From contig JANPJV010000139.1 of NCBI GenBank assembly GCA_031425695.1, positions 1 to 8,160 on the forward strand: DNA of 8,160 nt, written 5' to 3'. Positions 6,435-8,160 of the stretch are shown piece by piece (the stretch's first letter is position 1; the number at the start of each line of letters is the position of its first letter). Made by a program: the position numbers and the translations under genes. Origin of the DNA: JANPJV01 sp031425695 (GTDB lineage: Bacteria; Pseudomonadota; Gammaproteobacteria; Xanthomonadales; SZUA-5). Under the pieces are notes generated by a model that saw only the letters and a list, made by a program, of their open reading frames with translations, was not told the DNA's origin and did no database searches.

Positions 6435-6695
6435 ATGCCTACCAGCGTCGCCCTGGGCCCGCACTTCGAGACATTCGTCCGCGATCAGGTGCAAAGCGGG
6501 CGCTTCAACAATGCTAGCGAAGTCGTCCGCGCCGGCCTTCGCTTGCTCGAAGACACCGAGCACCGCAAGCAACTGGAACTGGAAACATTGCGTGCGGAAA
6601 TCGCCGCTGGCCGCGCCAGCGGCCCCGCCAAGCCCGCCGAAGAGATCTTTGACCGGCTCGAAGCCAAGTACGCGGCAATGGGCAAGGCGCGTTGA
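6435..6695 (+). CDS. parD: ParD-family type II antitoxin
   Basis: An 86-residue antitoxin that neutralises a ParE toxin and represses its own operon. Residues 1-45 (MPTSVALGPHFETFVRDQVQSG, then FNNASEVVRAGLRLLED) form the ribbon-helix-helix DNA-binding part, with the family's S-x-x-x-x-x-x-HF...F-x-x...S-E-V-V-R-x-G-L-R-L-L pattern. Residues 46-86 are the charged C-terminal tail (EIAAGRASGPAKPAEEIFDRLEAKYAAM) that wraps the toxin. Start at ATG 6435 is fixed by AGGAGA (6423-6428), 6 bases upstream; the frame is open back to 6219, but that extension crosses the promoter and operator. Length is normal for the family. Its stop overlaps the toxin start by one base (TGATG), the usual coupling. Confidence 0.95.
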   Translation: MPTSVALGPHFETFVRDQVQSGRFNNASEVVRAGLRLLEDTEHRKQLELETLRAEIAAGRASGPAKPAEEIFDRLEAKYAAMGKAR

Positions 6696-6971
6696 TGCGC
6701 CTCGTCATGAAGCCGCTCGCCGAACAAGACATTGAGGTCATCGGCGACCACATCGCGCGCGACCATCCTGCGCGCGCCGTCGCGCGAGCAGTGCATGCGT
6801 ATCGCCGACAATCCGCTCGGATACCGCGAGCGTCCAGAACTGGCTCCGGGTCTGCGCTCGTGCGCGCATGGGAACTACGTGATCTTCGACGCGCTACCGG
6901 ACGTCGTTGAAGTCGTCCGCGTCCTGCACGGCGCTCGCGACTTGCCCATCGTGCTCAGCGAGGATCTGTGA
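6695..6971 (+). pseudogene. parE: ParE-family toxin gene, frameshifted
   Basis: ParE toxins are about 95-100 residues, have a RelE-like fold and poison DNA gyrase. Two frames are needed here. The first starts at ATG 6695 with MRLVMKPLAEQDIEVIGDHIARDHPARAV, the typical N-terminal helices. From about 6783 another frame continues REQCMRIADNPLGYRERPEL then APGLRSCAHGNYVIF and EVVRVLHGARDLP, the usual C-terminal sheet, to the stop at 6971. Between ARAV and REQC relatives have about six more residues; here a single base remains, so about 17 bases seem lost (277 bases now, about 294 if restored, or 97 codons). The downstream part has no ribosome site, and the first frame ends in unrelated sequence at 6910. 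The toxin is therefore probably inactive, leaving ParD as an orphan regulator. Confidence 0.88.
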
Positions 6972-7112
6972 GCGCTTCCGCTCCCTAATCTCTGGCATCG
7001 CTGTTCAGGACAGTCGGGGATCGTGGGCTGCACCAACCGTGGATTACCGCTGGGCTCGCGTTGGCGGCCAACGACGCCCCATGATCTCGCATGCGGCGAA
7101 TAGCCGATGCAT
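6972..7112. other. Intergenic stretch between parE remnant and fic control region
   Basis: No gene, terminator or clear regulatory site is seen here. The short frames across it are chance products on either strand. Confidence 0.5.
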
Positions 7113-7133
7113 TCACCGCAATTCGCGCGGTGA
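7113..7133. promoter_or_regulatory. Inverted repeat next to the fic promoter
   Basis: TCACCGC (7113-7119) and GCGGTGA (7127-7133) are exact complements around a 7-base loop, ending 4 bases before the putative -35. No T-run follows, so an operator is more likely than a terminator. A 10-bp direct repeat TGCGGCGAAT (7092-7101 and 7145-7154) flanks the area; the second copy lies in the promoter spacer. Confidence 0.45.
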
Positions 7134-7137
7134 TAAC

Positions 7138-7166
7138 TTGCCCTTGCGGCGAATTCCGGCTTTAAT
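7138..7166 (+). promoter_or_regulatory. Putative promoter for leaderless transcription of fic
   Basis: -35 TTGCCC (7138-7143, 4/6), 17-base spacer, -10 TTTAAT (7161-7166, 5/6). The expected start point, 6-7 bases after the -10, is at or next to the A of ATG 7173. No ribosome site precedes that ATG, which agrees with a leaderless message. Confidence 0.55.
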
Positions 7167-7172
7167 CTCCGC

Positions 7173-8160
7173 ATGAAAAGCGGAGAAAGACGCTACATCT
7201 GGGAGGCCACCGACTGGCCCAACTGGCACTATGACCTGGCGGATCTGGCCGGGCCGTTGTCCGAGGCGAGCCGCTGCCAGGGGATGCTGCTCGGCCGCCT
7301 GGCCGATGTCGGCGTGGTGCTGCGCGATCAAGCCAGCCTCGCGAACTTGACTGAGGATGTGGTCAAGACCAGCGAAATCGAGGGCGAAGTGCTGAACGTC
7401 GGATCGGTGCGTTCGTCCATCGCTCGGCGCCTCGGCGTGGACATCGGGGCAGTCGCTCCTGTGGACCGACACGTCGAGGGAATTGTCGACATGGTGCTCG
7501 ACGCTACATCCCGTGCCACATCGCCGCTGACTGCCGAGCGCATCCTGGGCTGGCATGCGGCACTGTTTCCAACCGGGTATTCGGGCATGAGCAGGATCGC
7601 CATCGGTAAATTGCGCAATGACGCGGACGGGCCGATGCAGGTGGTTTCCGGTCCGTTGGCGCGGCGCGAAGTGCATTTCCAGGCGCCGCCTGCCGATACG
7701 TTGGCGGTCGAGATGGCCAGGTTCCTGAGATGGGCCAATGACGACACCGGCGAGCCTGCGCTCGTAAAGGCTGGCCTCGCACACCTGTGGTTCGTCACGC
7801 TGCATCCCTTCGATGACGGCAATGGTCGCATCGCGCGCGCCATCGGCGATCTGTTCCTGGCGCGCGCCGATGGCAGTCCGCAACGCTTCTACAGCCTATC
7901 CGCGCAGATCCAGCGCGAGCGCAAGGACTACTACGACGTGCTGGAGCGAACGCAGAAGGGAACGCTCGACGTCACCGTCTGGCTATCATGGTTCCTCGGC
8001 ACGCTGGGACGCGCCGTCAGCAGCGCGCACTTCACGATGGATTCGGTGCTGGTCAAGGCCCGGTTCTGGCAACGCTGGGCGGGTACCCCGCTGAACGAAC
8101 GCCAGGTGAAGGTGCTCAATCGCGCGCTCGATGGGCTCGAAAGCAAGCTCACCAGCAGCA
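7173..8160 (+). CDS. Class II Fic-domain protein AMP-transferase (partial, 3' end outside window)
   Basis: Fic proteins move AMP (or another nucleotide part) from a nucleotide to a target hydroxyl, usually of a protein. The 329 residues visible hold an N-terminal DUF4172-like helical region (about 1-110), the inhibitory motif TSEIEG at 66-71 (class II pattern S/T-x-x-x-E-G/N, E70 blocks ATP), and the Fic core with HPFDDGNGRIAR at 211-222 (catalytic H211, Mg-binding D215, phosphate-binding R219 and R222). PLNERQVKVLNRALDG (306-321) looks like the start of the C-terminal winged-helix domain seen in this type. All catalytic residues are present, so it should be an active, self-restrained enzyme. 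Full relatives are about 370 residues, so only some 40 are cut off. ATG 7173 is the only start after the in-frame stop at 7134. It follows the broken parDE operon by 201 bases and has its own promoter. Confidence 0.93.
   Translation, partial: MKSGERRYIWEATDWPNWHYDLADLAGPLSEASRCQGMLLGRLADVGVVLRDQASLANLTEDVVKTSEIEGEVLNVGSVRSSIARRLGVDIGAVAPVDRHVEGIVDMVLDATSRATSPLTAERILGWHAALFPTGYSGMSRIAIGKLRNDADGPMQVVSGPLARREVHFQAPPADTLAVEMARFLRWANDDTGEPALVKAGLAHLWFVTLHPFDDGNGRIARAIGDLFLARADGSPQRFYSLSAQIQRERKDYYDVLERTQKGTLDVTVWLSWFLGTLGRAVSSAHFTMDSVLVKARFWQRWAGTPLNERQVKVLNRALDGLESKLTSS

Noticed and set aside
1..8160. CRISPR array, rRNA or complete tRNA
   Set aside because: No regularly spaced repeats beyond two-copy repeats, and no rRNA or cloverleaf sequence found on either strand.

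Overview
The window is GC-rich DNA of proteobacterial character. The codon use, the ParD/ParE and Fic proteins and the IS21-like end all fit a beta- or gammaproteobacterium, but nothing here fixes the genus. It reads as an accessory (island-like) region: every recognisable gene belongs to a class often found in variable DNA, and at least four of them are broken.

Left part (1-2799). The first ~141 bases look like the end of an IS21-type insertion sequence that has cut an Hsp70/DnaK-like gene (minus strand, 125-709), leaving only the first half of its ATPase domain. Diverging from it, after a 97-bp spacer holding a perfect 13-bp inverted repeat, is a two-gene unit: a histone-deacetylase-fold zinc amidohydrolase (807-1691) and, 4 bp later, a 367-residue protein I do not recognise (1696-2799). 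Hsp70-like ATPase, HDAC-like hydrolase and unknown protein form the most novel-looking module in the window; their joint function is inference from position only.

Middle part (2905-4866, minus strand). A DUF6988-like helical protein overlaps by one base the start of a HEPN/Toprim-associated protein. The second gene has a frameshift exactly where the Toprim Glu motif should be; the best reading is a 14-bp deletion between short repeats. Around 5043-5307 are the remains of an Mrr-type restriction endonuclease with a topoisomerase-type zinc ribbon, broken by several indels.

Right part (5308-8160). About 1.07 kb has no supportable gene; it holds a strong bidirectional terminator and a 21-bp tandem repeat. 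A parDE toxin-antitoxin operon follows, with a clear promoter and a perfect palindromic operator. The antitoxin is intact, but the toxin frame is broken by what looks like a ~17-bp deletion. The window ends inside a class II Fic AMP-transferase gene (from 7173), which carries its own inhibitory motif, seems to have a promoter placed for leaderless transcription, and runs off the right edge.

Overall, intact genes (HDAC-like, unknown protein, DUF6988-like, ParD, Fic) sit beside an IS-truncated gene, two genes with short out-of-frame deletions and one eroded nuclease. This suggests a defence/conflict island in decay.
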